DNA from: Pseudomonas sp. Irchel s3f7
Lineage (GTDB): Bacteria; Pseudomonadota; Gammaproteobacteria; Pseudomonadales; Pseudomonadaceae
Length of the DNA: 64,000 nt
Reading direction: 5' to 3'
Assembly (NCBI RefSeq): GCF_900187615.1
Contig: NZ_FYDO01000015.1
Span: 1 to 64,000 of the forward strand
Both the position numbers and the translations under genes were made by a program. Of the stretch, positions 8,559 to 17,722 are shown one piece after another. The first letter of the stretch is position 1; each line of letters starts with the position of its first letter. The notes beneath the pieces are model-generated. The model searched no databases. It had not been told where the DNA came from and was given only the letters and a program-made list of their open reading frames with translations.

Positions 8559-9956
8559 TCAGGAATCGAAGCCGATGCCAAAGGCATCGAAAGTCTTGAG
8601 CAGCAAGTTGCGATGACCGTCACGGTCCTCCCGCGCCAGTGAGCGCTGGGCCAGCTTCACACTGACATAACGCAACGGTTCGGGCGGAAAGCGGAACGGT
8701 GCCTTGGACGTCATCAGCAGCTCGGTTCGTTCGGTGCGCTCGCCAGCCAACAGGTCGAGCATGTTCAGCGCGGCGAAGCGGCTGGCTGACACGCCTTGCC
8801 CGGTGAAGCCCAAGGCATAGGCGACGCGGCCCTGGTGCTCGCAACCGGTGAACATCGTGGTGCGCGCCGAGGTGTCGATGATCCCGCCCCAGGCATAGCT
8901 GAAACGCACATCGCGCAGCGCCGCAAAGGTCTGCTGAAACTGTTCGGCCAGGCGCTGGAAGCTTTGCGGGCGTTGGGTAAGAGCTTCGTCGCGGCGCCCG
9001 CCGAAATGGTAGATGGCGTCGTAGCCGGCCCAGAGAATGCGGTTATCGGCGGTCTTGCGCAGGTAGTGAAACTGATTGCCGGAGTCGGCGATGCCGTAGC
9101 GTCCGGTCCAGCCGATGGCTTGTAACTGCGCATCGCTCAGCGGTTCGCTGACCAGGCTGTAGTCGTAGACCGGGATGACGGTTGAGGCCAAATGACCAAG
9201 CAGCGGCGGGGCGATGTTGGTGGCGAGGGCGATCTGCCCGGCCATCACGTCTCCATCGACGGTACGCAGACGCAGGCTGTCGTTGTTGGCGTCCAGTTGC
9301 AGCACCGGACTGTTTTCGAACAATTGAATGCCTTGCTCAAGGCAAACGCGGCGCAATTCGGTAGCCATTTTTGCCGGGTTGAGCAGGGCGTAGTTGGGTT
9401 CGAACAGGCCGGCCGCATAGGCCGGGGAGTCGAGCTTCTGTGCCAGATCGCGGCCTTCAAGCCACTGGCAATCAATGCCGAAACGGGCGTAGTTGCGTTG
9501 CATCGAGCGCAGGCCATCGACCTGCCACGGCTGGGCGGCAACGTTGAGTTTGCCTTCGCGTTCGAACTCGACATTCATGCCGAAGCGTTGCAGGTCGGCA
9601 GCCAGTTCGTCGAGGTTCTGCCGGCCCAGGCGGATCAACTGCTGTGCTTCATCCGGCCAACGCTTGAGCGCGTTGGACACGCCGTGGGAAATGCTTGGCG
9701 CGCAAAATCCGCCATTGCGCCCGCTTGCCTCACCGCCGCAGCGTCGTGCTTCGATGATCGCAATGCTCCGCCCGGGGTTGCGTTGACGCGCCAGCAGGGC
9801 GGTCCACAATCCAGTGAATCCACCGCCGACCACCACCAGATCGAACGACACGGACCCGCTGACGGAGGGCGCTAGGGGCGGTGGCGTGACGGTGTCCTGC
9901 CAAAAGGGATGGGGCAAGACGTGGTCGAGGGAATCTAGACGCGGTGGGGCATTCAT
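8559..9956 (-). CDS. DAO-family FAD-dependent amine oxidase, PuuB-like
   Basis: A 465-residue DAO-fold flavoprotein. VVVGGGFTGLW near residues 41-51 binds FAD, and GGEASGRNGGFCAPS is the conserved second flavin segment seen in gamma-glutamylputrescine oxidases. The C-terminal GFTGQGVSASRFAAL loop closes the FAD site. It most likely oxidises a primary or secondary amine to an imine or aldehyde with release of hydrogen peroxide. Ribosome site GGAG lies 7 nt before the ATG. It follows the GT1 gene by 71 nt and precedes the cupin by 13 nt. A separate canonical PuuB lies at 57563, so this one probably serves a different amine. Confidence 0.82.
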   Translation of the reverse strand: MNAPPRLDSLDHVLPHPFWQDTVTPPPLAPSVSGSVSFDLVVVGGGFTGLWTALLARQRNPGRSIAIIEARRCGGEASGRNGGFCAPSISHGVSNALKRWPDEAQQLIRLGRQNLDELAADLQRFGMNVEFEREGKLNVAAQPWQVDGLRSMQRNYARFGIDCQWLEGRDLAQKLDSPAYAAGLFEPNYALLNPAKMATELRRVCLEQGIQLFENSPVLQLDANNDSLRLRTVDGDVMAGQIALATNIAPPLLGHLASTVIPVYDYSLVSEPLSDAQLQAIGWTGRYGIADSGNQFHYLRKTADNRILWAGYDAIYHFGGRRDEALTQRPQSFQRLAEQFQQTFAALRDVRFSYAWGGIIDTSARTTMFTGCEHQGRVAYALGFTGQGVSASRFAALNMLDLLAGERTERTELLMTSKAPFRFPPEPLRYVSVKLAQRSLAREDRDGHRNLLLKTFDAFGIGFDS

Positions 9957-10027
9957 GCTGAAACTCCGGCGGTGTGTCGGGCAGCGACGATTGCATTCGG
10001 TTGCCCGACGGTTTTTTGTTGTTTTGG

Positions 10028-11302
10028 CTAGAGGTCAAGAATGGCGCGTGCGGCAATGTCGGTGCCGCGGGTTGCCTGCATGCGCTCGCTGAACGATGCG
10101 AGGCGTTGTTTCATCGCTTGATCGGCCAGCAGTTGTTCGAGGGCGGCGGGCAGGGCGGCCAGGGGATCGGCGAAGCGTGACAAGTAGCGACCGACGCCGA
10201 CCTCTTCAGCGCGGGCGGCGTTGTCGTGGCCGTCCCAGCAATACGGAATGATCAGCGACGGCAAGCCGAAGTACAGCGCTTCGCAGAAGCTGTTGTTGCC
10301 GCCGTGATGGATGAACACATCGCATTCCTTGAGCACCGCCGGCTGGGCAAACCAACTGTCGAGATACACGTTGTCCGGGACGATGGTGTACATGTCGCGG
10401 TAGGCGCCGACGTTGACCAGAAAACGGTACGGCAAGGTTGAGACGGTGCTGATCAGGCGCTTCATCATCTCGGTATCGGCGGCGCCCAGGCTGCCGAAGC
10501 TGAGGTAGATCAGCGGTGCGTCGTTGTGCCGTGGAAAATCCGGGACGATGTAAGGCGCTTCCCGTCGCACGCAGCCATCGAGATACACGTAACGCTGCGG
10601 ATCGAGCGGCTGCTGGCGGTCATAACGAACCGGTGTCGGTGACAGCAGCAGGTTCAGCCACGGCGAATCAGTGAGGAACTGCCCTGGTGGACACTGCACT
10701 GTGTTGTTGCTCAGGAGAAATTGCGAAAAGCGTTCGTGGGCCGGTGCGACTGCCTTCAGGTATTGCTCGGTGTAGCGCTCGCACGCTGCGGCTTCACTGG
10801 TCATACAGCCGGACAGGTACGGAGGAACGTTGGCATCCGGCAGCTCGGTTTCGGCGCAGGACACCACGCGCACCCACGGGCAACCCGCGTTGGCGATGGC
10901 TGGGAACATCACCACGTTGTCGAGCACGATGACGTCCGGTTTCAGGCGGCTGAGCAACTGCTGCAAGGGTTTTTCCGCTTCGATGGCGGTGTCGATGATC
11001 GCTTCCCAGGCCGGCGCGACATAGCTGTCGATCTGCGCCAATGGGGTCTGGTCGAAGTAGGGAATGCTGCGCTCGATGAAGCGCTCCCAATAGTGCTGGT
11101 GTTCCGCCGCCGACAACGGGCTCACTTGCGGAATCGGGTATTCGTCGAAACCGTATTCAGCGAACAGTCCCTGAAAATGCTCATGGCAGATGAACACCGG
11201 TTTGGCGCCCAGCTCTCGCAGCGACTGAGCGATACCAATGCAGTTCAGGGCCGCGCCGAAACTGGCTTCCGGAAACAGGGCGATCAGTTTTTGTTTTTGC
11301 AT
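10028..11302 (-). CDS. GT1-family glycosyltransferase (paralogue A)
   Basis: A 424-residue GT-B glycosyltransferase of the UDP-glycosyl/macrolide type. The C-terminal donor site reads HHGGNNSFCEALYFG followed by a WDGHDNA segment. Two departures from the family are visible. The N-terminal catalytic His of the GHxNP loop is replaced (ASFGAAL, Ser at that position). The Gln of the sugar-binding DQ pair is Gly (WDGHDNA). Both changes recur in the paralogue at 16439. There is no signal peptide or membrane segment, so it is cytoplasmic. It lies between the GntR regulator and the flavin oxidase on one strand. Acceptor and donor sugar are unknown. The start has a weak ribosome site. Confidence 0.8.
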   Translation of the reverse strand: MQKQKLIALFPEASFGAALNCIGIAQSLRELGAKPVFICHEHFQGLFAEYGFDEYPIPQVSPLSAAEHQHYWERFIERSIPYFDQTPLAQIDSYVAPAWEAIIDTAIEAEKPLQQLLSRLKPDVIVLDNVVMFPAIANAGCPWVRVVSCAETELPDANVPPYLSGCMTSEAAACERYTEQYLKAVAPAHERFSQFLLSNNTVQCPPGQFLTDSPWLNLLLSPTPVRYDRQQPLDPQRYVYLDGCVRREAPYIVPDFPRHNDAPLIYLSFGSLGAADTEMMKRLISTVSTLPYRFLVNVGAYRDMYTIVPDNVYLDSWFAQPAVLKECDVFIHHGGNNSFCEALYFGLPSLIIPYCWDGHDNAARAEEVGVGRYLSRFADPLAALPAALEQLLADQAMKQRLASFSERMQATRGTDIAARAILDL

Positions 11303-11399
11303 GAGGCACTGTCCATGGCGGGTCAGACCCGCCGCTCCTGAAGATGTTTTTGATGCTGTCTTATTTTCAAAAAAAAATCATCATGTTTTTACGGGGCGC

Positions 11400-12332
11400 T
11401 TAGCGGCGCCCCAACAGATGACTTTGCGGGATGCCACGGTTGGCGGTTTGCGGGCGTTGCGCGGCACTCAAGCGAAGGTGCAGGCGCAACAGGTCGGCGG
11501 CGATCTCCATCTGCCCGCGCTCGATCTGCGCGATGATTTGCAGGTGTTCGCGCAGGGCTTCTTGCAAGCGGTGCACGCTGACCGACGGCAGCAGATTCGG
11601 CAAGCGCCGCAGGCTTTGATGCTGGAGCAGGGCGTCGCTGATGAAACGGTTGCCGCAGCTCTGGGCCAGCAGTTCATGGAAGCTGATGTCCAGCTCGCGA
11701 AACTGCTGGATGTCGAAGTTTTCCACGGGGCTGGCAAGCAGGCTTTGCGTGGCGTTGCGCAACAGGCTCAGGCGTTGCGGGTCGGCGTTGAAGCTTGGGC
11801 TGAGCAGCGCTTCGGGCTCGAGAATCAGGCGGAATTTCAGGCTTTCTTCGAGGGCGGCCAGGCTGTTCAACGACGGGCGAAACAGCCAGGACTGGCCGGG
11901 GCCGCGCTCGATGGCCTGGCTTTCGCTCAGTTGTTGCAGGGTTTTCTGCGCCGCTGGCCGACCGATGTCATAGCGGCGCATCAGTTCGCTGATGCTGATG
12001 CTGTCACCCAGGCGCCCGGCCATGCGGTCGCGCAGTACCGACGCCGCCAGCTCTTCTTCCGCGGCTTGCGGCAGGGCTGCGTTGAATGCTTGACCGGTCG
12101 GGGATGCCAGTAGTCGGTAGCCTTTGCCGGCTTCATGGCTGAGCAGGTTTTCTTCCAGTAACACTTTCAGGGCGCCACGGATCAGCGTGCGTGAAACCTG
12201 GAACGTGCGGGCCAGCGCCTGTTCGGCCACCGGGTCGCCGGCCACCAGGCCGCTTTCCTGGGTGTGATCGAGGATGCGGCGAGCCAGTTCCAGGTGATTG
12301 GTGCGCGGTTTTTTTTCGGCTGTTGTGCTCAA
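11400..12332 (-). CDS. GntR/FCD-type transcriptional regulator with two wHTH modules
   Basis: A 310-residue regulator. A GntR-like winged helix-turn-helix lies near residues 12-65 (QALARTFQVSRTLIRGALKVL). A second wHTH-like unit spans about 92-145 (SELMRRYDIGRPAAQKTLQQL), and an all-helical FCD-type ligand domain covers roughly 155-300. FadR-type proteins normally have a single wHTH, so the duplicated module is unusual. It heads the leftward arm and is divergent from the ABC transporter operon starting at 12533. It probably controls both arms in response to the imported compound or a metabolite. Confidence 0.82.
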   Translation of the reverse strand: MSTTAEKKPRTNHLELARRILDHTQESGLVAGDPVAEQALARTFQVSRTLIRGALKVLLEENLLSHEAGKGYRLLASPTGQAFNAALPQAAEEELAASVLRDRMAGRLGDSISISELMRRYDIGRPAAQKTLQQLSESQAIERGPGQSWLFRPSLNSLAALEESLKFRLILEPEALLSPSFNADPQRLSLLRNATQSLLASPVENFDIQQFRELDISFHELLAQSCGNRFISDALLQHQSLRRLPNLLPSVSVHRLQEALREHLQIIAQIERGQMEIAADLLRLHLRLSAAQRPQTANRGIPQSHLLGRR

Positions 12333-12418
12333 GCGTCTTTTCTCGTTGTGATCCGCTGTCGGGCTCAGGTGTTCATCTTATGTCATGCGCTGGACAATCG
12401 TCAGTCCGGAAAAAAGCG

Positions 12419-12447
12419 TTGACAAGTTTCTATGCTGGTCCTAATTT
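12419..12447 (+). promoter_or_regulatory. Sigma-70 promoter of the Pot-like/GT1 operon
   Basis: TTGACA (12419-12424), a 17-nt spacer and TAATTT (12442-12447) form a good sigma-70 promoter about 85 nt before the binding-protein start. GGAC and GTCC half-sites lie 20-40 nt upstream and could serve the GntR regulator; that operator is speculative. Confidence 0.6.
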
Positions 12448-12532
12448 CGTAAAAAAAACACAAGCAGTCGTTTTCCGTTTTGCCGTACTGCCTTCGAACA
12501 CAACAAAATAAACAATCGTCGGGTGAGTATTT

Positions 12533-13588
12533 ATGAGCAAGCTGAATGATCTTCTGTGCGCAGGATTGGCCGTTTCCCTGGCGATCGCTTCACAGGCTGC
12601 AAGTGCGAAAGACATGGTGATTTCAATCTGGGACGGCTACATGGCCCCGGATGCGCTGGAGAAGTTCAAGGCGGCCAGTGGTGTTGACGTCGACAAGGCG
12701 CTGCACGCCACCAACGAAGAAATCATGGGCAAGCTCATGGCGTCCGGCGGTGAAGGTTACGACGTAGTGTTCGTGTCCTCGCCCTTCGCCGAAGTCCTGC
12801 ACAAACAAGGGCTGTTGGCGGACATCGATCCGGTCAAAGTGCCCAATCTGAAAAACCTCTATCCCGAAGCGACCCAGCTGGAATACGACGCCGGTAATCA
12901 TTTCTCCGTGCCCTACACCTGGGGCACGACCGGTATTTGCTATCGCTCCGACAAGGTGACGCCGGCGCCGCAAAGCTGGAACGAGCTGCTCAACCCCAGC
13001 GATGCGCTCAAGGGCAAGGTCACGATGCTGGCCACCGACCGCTGGATGCTTGGCGCCGGTTTCCTCGCCAAGGGTTGGTCGGTCAACGACAGTGACCCCG
13101 CGCAGATCGCCGCTGTTCGTGATCAACTGATCGCCACCAAGAAACGCATCCTCGCGTTCGACGACACCACGTTCTACTCCAAACTCGCGTCCGGCGAATC
13201 GCTGATGGCCCACGCCTGGGACGGCTGGTGCAACTACGGCACCCAGGCCAACGCGGCGATCAAGTTCGTGGTGCCCAAGGAAGGTTCCGACCTGTGGGTG
13301 GACACCATGGTGGTGCTCAAAAGCTCGAAGCACCAGGAAGAAGCCTTCAAATTCGTCAACTTCATGCTCGCCAAGGAAAACCACGCCTGGGTCGCTGAAA
13401 ACATCCTCTACAAAGTTCCCAACCAGGCTGCAATGGCCGGGTTGTCCGCTGACTTGCTCAAGCAATATCCCAATCTGACCATGACGCCGAGCGAGCTGGT
13501 GAAGATGGAGCAATTGCGCGATCTGGGCGGCACTACGCAAAAAGCCTACACCCGCGCCGTGACCGAAATCATGGCGGCACAGAACTAA
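12533..13588 (+). CDS. PotD/PotF-like periplasmic binding protein
   Basis: A 351-residue extracellular solute-binding protein. A Sec signal peptide covers residues 1-25 with likely cleavage after AASA. The mature protein begins with ISIWDGYMAPDALEKF, matching the start of spermidine/putrescine-binding proteins. Its N-terminal lobe (YDVVFVSSPF) and hinge (PYTWGTTGICY) fit the family, so it should bind a cationic amine in the periplasm. Sequence differs clearly from the PotF at 48864, so the ligand may differ. First gene of the rightward arm; two hairpins lie between it and the first permease gene. Confidence 0.85.
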   Translation: MSKLNDLLCAGLAVSLAIASQAASAKDMVISIWDGYMAPDALEKFKAASGVDVDKALHATNEEIMGKLMASGGEGYDVVFVSSPFAEVLHKQGLLADIDPVKVPNLKNLYPEATQLEYDAGNHFSVPYTWGTTGICYRSDKVTPAPQSWNELLNPSDALKGKVTMLATDRWMLGAGFLAKGWSVNDSDPAQIAAVRDQLIATKKRILAFDDTTFYSKLASGESLMAHAWDGWCNYGTQANAAIKFVVPKEGSDLWVDTMVVLKSSKHQEEAFKFVNFMLAKENHAWVAENILYKVPNQAAMAGLSADLLKQYPNLTMTPSELVKMEQLRDLGGTTQKAYTRAVTEIMAAQN

Positions 13589-13601
13589 CGCCGCATCGAT
13601 C

Positions 13602-13657
13602 CGAGGCCTGCCCGCCAGGCCTCGCCACGTTCGCAAGCCGCCTCTGTCCTGAGGCGG
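13602..13657 (+). promoter_or_regulatory. Twin hairpins between binding-protein and permease genes
   Basis: CGAGGCCTG/CAGGCCTCG (13602-13624) and CCGCCTC/GAGGCGG (13638-13657) form two stable stems without a T-run. In ABC operons such hairpins often protect the binding-protein mRNA or thin out downstream transcription, giving excess binding protein over permease. Confidence 0.5.
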
Positions 13658-13670
13658 GAGGATAGGGTTA

Positions 13671-14531
13671 ATGAGTGCTTTGCATGCTGACAGGCGTCTG
13701 TCGGCCTGGCTTCTTGCGCCCGGCTTCGGCTGGCTGCTGATGTTTCTGGTGGTGCCGTGTTTGCTGGTGCTGGTCTACAGCTTCGTGGAACGCGGCGCGT
13801 ATGGCGGCATTGACTGGTTGTTTACCTGGGAAAACTACCAGCGCGCATTCGACCCTCTGTACCTGGGCATTCTGCTCAAATCGGCCAAGATCGCCGGGCT
13901 GGCGACGCTGTTTGCGGTGCTCATCGGCTATCCGGCGGCCTATGCGATTGCCCGTGCGCCACGGCGGCGTCAGGCGGTGTATCTGTTTCTGGTGATGCTG
14001 CCGTTCTGGAGTAACTACCTGATCCGCACTTACGCCTGGATCGTGTTGCTCAACCGCGAAGGCCTGATCAATCGCCTGCTGCAACTGTTCGGCTACAGCG
14101 GCGAACCCATCAGCCTGCTGTACACCGAATCGGCGGTGGTACTCGGGTTGGTCTACAACTACATCCCCTTTGTAATCCTGGCGATTTTCTCCTCGTTGTC
14201 GCGCATCAACAACGAACTCTGGGACGCCTCCAGAGACCTCGGCGCCTCGGGCTGGATGACGTTCCGGCGGATCATCCTGCCGCTGAGCGTGCCCGGCATC
14301 GCCGCGGGTTCGGTGTTTGTCTTTGTGCTGAGCATCGGCAACTTCATCACCGCCGACCTGTTGGGTGGCAAGCAGGTGCAGATGGTCGGCAACCTGATCT
14401 ATTCGCAGTTCCTCACGGCGCGGGACTGGCCGTTCGGTGCGGCGCTGAGCTTCTTCCTGATCGCGATCATGCTGGTCCTGTTGTTCATCCAGGCCCTGGT
14501 GGCGCGCCGTGCAGAAGGGGCACGCTCATGA
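13671..14531 (+). CDS. Pot-type ABC transporter permease (PotB/PotH-like)
   Basis: A 286-residue inner-membrane permease with six predicted membrane segments, the first at about residues 14-35. The cytoplasmic EAA loop reads WDASRDLGASGWMTFRRIILP, typical of type I importers. GGAGG lies upstream of its ATG, and its end overlaps the next permease start by 4 nt (ATGA). It forms the membrane channel with the product of 14528, powered by the ATPase at 15327, importing the ligand of the binding protein at 12533. Confidence 0.87.
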   Translation: MSALHADRRLSAWLLAPGFGWLLMFLVVPCLLVLVYSFVERGAYGGIDWLFTWENYQRAFDPLYLGILLKSAKIAGLATLFAVLIGYPAAYAIARAPRRRQAVYLFLVMLPFWSNYLIRTYAWIVLLNREGLINRLLQLFGYSGEPISLLYTESAVVLGLVYNYIPFVILAIFSSLSRINNELWDASRDLGASGWMTFRRIILPLSVPGIAAGSVFVFVLSIGNFITADLLGGKQVQMVGNLIYSQFLTARDWPFGAALSFFLIAIMLVLLFIQALVARRAEGARS

Positions 14532-15334
14532 GTCAGCCACGTTCGGTCAGCGGCGCCGTATTGAGTTCGCACCTGGGGCTGGTCTATGCCTTCCTTTATG
14601 TACCGATCCTGGTGCTGATTCTGTTGTCGTTCAACAAGTCCGGATTGCCGACCGCCTGGGGCGGCGTGTCATTTAAGTGGTACGCGGCACTGGCGCACAA
14701 CACGGCGATTCTGTCGGCGGCGCTCAATACCTTGATCGTCGCACTGTCGGCGACGTTCATTGCCTGCGTGCTCGGCACTTTCCTGGCGTTGGGCATCGAG
14801 TTGCGCCGCAAGGACAACCACAAGGGGCAAGTGGTCGACACCTTGCTGATGGCGCCGATGATTATTCCTGACATCGTGCTGGCGATTGCGCTGCTGAGCT
14901 TCTTCAACCTGCTCAAGGTTGGGTTGGGCTTGCACTCGATCATCATCAGCCACGCGGTGTTCAACATTGCCTTCGTCTGCGCCGTGGTGCGCACGCGGCT
15001 CAAGCACTTCGACTATTCGATCCTCGAAGCCTCGATTGACCTCGGCGCGAGCTGGTTCACCACGTTCCGTCGGGTGCTGTTGCCGGTGATTTTCCCCGGT
15101 GTGCTGGCCGGTGGATTGCTTTCGTTCACCCTGTCGGTGGACGAATTCATCATCGCCTTTTTTAACTCCGGCTCCGGCCAGGCGTCGACGACTTTGCCGA
15201 TGCAGATCTACGCCATGATCCGCTTCGGCGTCACCCCGGAAATCAACGCTCTGGCGACGCTGGTGATGCTGGTCAGCATCACCGCGCTGCTGGCTTCGCA
15301 GCGTCTCAACAAGGCTCCTCGCACCCATGAATAA
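14528..15334 (+). CDS. Pot-type ABC transporter permease (PotC/PotI-like)
   Basis: A 268-residue second permease with multiple membrane segments. Its EAA loop (LEASIDLGASWFTTFRRVLLP) contacts the ATPase, and SFTLSVDEFIIAFF resembles PotC/PotI. It starts inside the stop of the first permease and overlaps the ATPase start by 8 nt, so the three transporter genes are translationally coupled. Confidence 0.87.
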   Translation: MSQPRSVSGAVLSSHLGLVYAFLYVPILVLILLSFNKSGLPTAWGGVSFKWYAALAHNTAILSAALNTLIVALSATFIACVLGTFLALGIELRRKDNHKGQVVDTLLMAPMIIPDIVLAIALLSFFNLLKVGLGLHSIIISHAVFNIAFVCAVVRTRLKHFDYSILEASIDLGASWFTTFRRVLLPVIFPGVLAGGLLSFTLSVDEFIIAFFNSGSGQASTTLPMQIYAMIRFGVTPEINALATLVMLVSITALLASQRLNKAPRTHE

Positions 15335-16406
15335 TTCTTCTGCGGTACTGATCCTGGACAAGGTCAGCAAGTCTTATGGCAACGGTCTGGCGGTCGACGA
15401 AGTGTCGCTGAGCATCCGCGAGAACGAGTTCTTCGCGCTGCTTGGCCCGTCTGGCTGCGGCAAGACCACGCTGTTGCGCATGCTCGCCGGTTTCGAGACC
15501 CCCAGCGGTGGCTGCATTTATCTGGATGGCAATGACATCTCGCCGCTGCCGCCGAACAAGCGTCCGTTGAACCTGATGTTTCAGTCCTATGCGCTGTTTC
15601 CCAACATGACCGTGCGCAAGAACATCGCCTACGGTCTGGAGATGGAACGTCTGCCCGAACTGGAAATCCGTCGCCGGGTCGATGAAGTGCTGAGCACCGC
15701 GCAACTGGGCGAGTTGGCCGAACGCAAGCCCGATCAGCTTTCCGGTGGTCAACGCCAGCGAGTGGCGCTGGCACGGGCACTGGTCAAACGTCCGCGTGTG
15801 TTGTTGCTCGACGAGCCCTTGGGCGCACTCGACAAAAAGCTGCGGGAAAAGATGCAGCTAGAACTCAAGCGCCTGCAACACGAGAGCGGCATCACCTTCA
15901 TCATCGTCACCCACGACCAGGAAGAAGCGCTGGTGATGTCCGACCGCATGGCCGTGCTCGACGGCGGCAAGGTGTGCCAGTGCGGTAGCCCGACCGAGCT
16001 TTACGAAAACCCCAACAGCCGTTTCGTGGCCAACTTCATCGGCGTCAGCAACCTGCTCGAAGGTGTGCGCTCGGGCCCGCATTCAGTGCGGGTGAACGGC
16101 CAGGAACTGAGTGTTGAAACCGACGCACCGATGGTCAACGGCCAGGCCGTTGCCGTGGTGGTACGGCCGGAACGCTTGCAAGTGCTGACGGAGCAGGGCG
16201 GTGATTGCGCCAATCAGGTCAGCGGCAAGATCGTCGAAGTCGCCTACCACGGCCTCGATACCAACCTGCACGTGCAGACGCCGCTCAGCGACAAACCGCT
16301 GATCGTGCGCGTGCCGTCCTCACAGTTTGAATTCGCCCATTTTGCAATCGACACCACCATCCGGCTGGGCTGGCAGGCCCGGCATGCCCGCGTATTGACG
16401 CGCTGA
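15327..16406 (+). CDS. Pot-type ABC transporter ATPase (PotA/PotG-like)
   Basis: A 359-residue nucleotide-binding subunit. Walker A is GPSGCGKTT near residues 37-45, the signature is LSGGQRQR, Walker B is VLLLDEPLGALD, the switch His lies in VTHDQEEA, and a C-terminal TOBE-type regulatory domain follows from about residue 240. It energises uptake through the two permeases at 13671 and 14528. It starts 8 nt inside the preceding permease gene. The GT1 gene follows after 32 nt, linking import and glycosylation on one transcript. Confidence 0.88.
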   Translation: MNNSSAVLILDKVSKSYGNGLAVDEVSLSIRENEFFALLGPSGCGKTTLLRMLAGFETPSGGCIYLDGNDISPLPPNKRPLNLMFQSYALFPNMTVRKNIAYGLEMERLPELEIRRRVDEVLSTAQLGELAERKPDQLSGGQRQRVALARALVKRPRVLLLDEPLGALDKKLREKMQLELKRLQHESGITFIIVTHDQEEALVMSDRMAVLDGGKVCQCGSPTELYENPNSRFVANFIGVSNLLEGVRSGPHSVRVNGQELSVETDAPMVNGQAVAVVVRPERLQVLTEQGGDCANQVSGKIVEVAYHGLDTNLHVQTPLSDKPLIVRVPSSQFEFAHFAIDTTIRLGWQARHARVLTR

Positions 16407-16438
16407 ACAACAAAAAGACCCGGCAGGAGCAGCACTCG

Positions 16439-17722
16439 ATGAAACAGAAAGTGATCGCATTCTTTCCCGAAGCCGCCTACGGCCCGGCGCTCAATTCAGT
16501 CGGTATCGCCCAGGCGTGTGAAGCCCTGGGGCACAAAGCGGTGTTTCTCACCGACCCGGGCATGAGTGGCGTGTACGCCGGTTATGGTTTTGAAGAACAC
16601 ATGGTCAACATGTCGGCACCGATGCCGGCCGAAGAAATGGCCCGCTATTGGGTGGACTTCATCAACGGCCACATCCCGAACTTCCGCAAGTCGCCGCTGG
16701 AGCAGATCGACAACTACGTCAAGGAATGCTGGGCCGCCATTGTCGAAACGGCGAAGTGGGCGCAAAAGGATCTGCCGGCGGTGCTGGACAAGGTCAAGCC
16801 CGACCTGATCTGCGTCGACAACGTGATCCTGTTCCCCGCGATCAAGCAATACGGCAAGCCGTGGGTGCGGATCATTTCCTGCTCGGAAAACGAAATCGAA
16901 GACCCGGATATCCCGCCGCACCTGTCAGGCATGAGCATCGACGACAAGGCGGGCCACGCGCAATTTCGCCAGCGCTTTGAACAGGTGATCGGTCCGATTC
17001 ACGAGGACTTCAACCAGTTCCTGCAAGCCCATGGAGAGGCGCCGTATCCGCTGGGTACGTTCTTCGAAGCTTCGCCGTTCATGAACCTGTTGTTGTACCC
17101 GGATGCGGTGAAGTTCGACCGTCGCCATCCATTGCCGGCCGAACGTTTCCACTACCTGCAAGGTTGCGTGCGTCACGACACGCCGTATGAGATTCCGCCG
17201 TTCCGGGCGCATAACGACAAGCCGCTCTTGTATGCGAGTTTCGGCAGCCTCGGTTCCGGCGATGTCGAGTTGCTCAAACGCCTGATCGAGGCGGTGGGCA
17301 AGATGCCTTATCAGGCGCTGTTCAACGTCGGCGAACACCTCGACGAATACCCGGACCTGCCGGACAACGTGCAGATTTCCAACTGGTTCCCGCAACCGTC
17401 GGTGATTGCCCAGGTCGACGCGGTGATCCACCACGGCGGCAACAACAGCTTCACCGAGTGCCTGTTCTTCGGCAAACCGGCGATTGTCATGTCCTACGTG
17501 TGGGACGGTCACGACAACGCCATGCGCGCCGAAGAAAGCGGTCACGGCTTCAAGCTCGACCGCTATGAGTGGAGCGAAGAACAGCTCGCACAAAAACTCC
17601 ACGCCTGCCTCAACGATGAGGCCATGCGCCAACGTTTGCAGCGCACCAGCGCGCAGATGCAATCCCGCAAAGGGCCGCAAGACGCGGCCGCGATTCTCGA
17701 CAAGGTGCTCAACGATGCCTGA
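16439..17722 (+). CDS. GT1-family glycosyltransferase (paralogue B)
   Basis: A 427-residue GT-B glycosyltransferase, clearly a paralogue of the one at 10028 along its whole length. It shares the donor site HHGGNNSFTECLFFG and WDGHDNA, and likewise lacks the usual N-terminal His (EAAYGPAL, Ala at that place) and the Gln of the DQ pair. A good ribosome site (GGCAGGAG) precedes the ATG. Its last codons overlap the first cupin gene by 8 nt. Cytoplasmic by lack of signal or membrane segments. It probably transfers a sugar to the imported compound or to a metabolite. The Ala/Ser in place of the base may suit an amine acceptor, which needs less activation than a hydroxyl; this is inference. Confidence 0.8.
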   Translation: MKQKVIAFFPEAAYGPALNSVGIAQACEALGHKAVFLTDPGMSGVYAGYGFEEHMVNMSAPMPAEEMARYWVDFINGHIPNFRKSPLEQIDNYVKECWAAIVETAKWAQKDLPAVLDKVKPDLICVDNVILFPAIKQYGKPWVRIISCSENEIEDPDIPPHLSGMSIDDKAGHAQFRQRFEQVIGPIHEDFNQFLQAHGEAPYPLGTFFEASPFMNLLLYPDAVKFDRRHPLPAERFHYLQGCVRHDTPYEIPPFRAHNDKPLLYASFGSLGSGDVELLKRLIEAVGKMPYQALFNVGEHLDEYPDLPDNVQISNWFPQPSVIAQVDAVIHHGGNNSFTECLFFGKPAIVMSYVWDGHDNAMRAEESGHGFKLDRYEWSEEQLAQKLHACLNDEAMRQRLQRTSAQMQSRKGPQDAAAILDKVLNDA

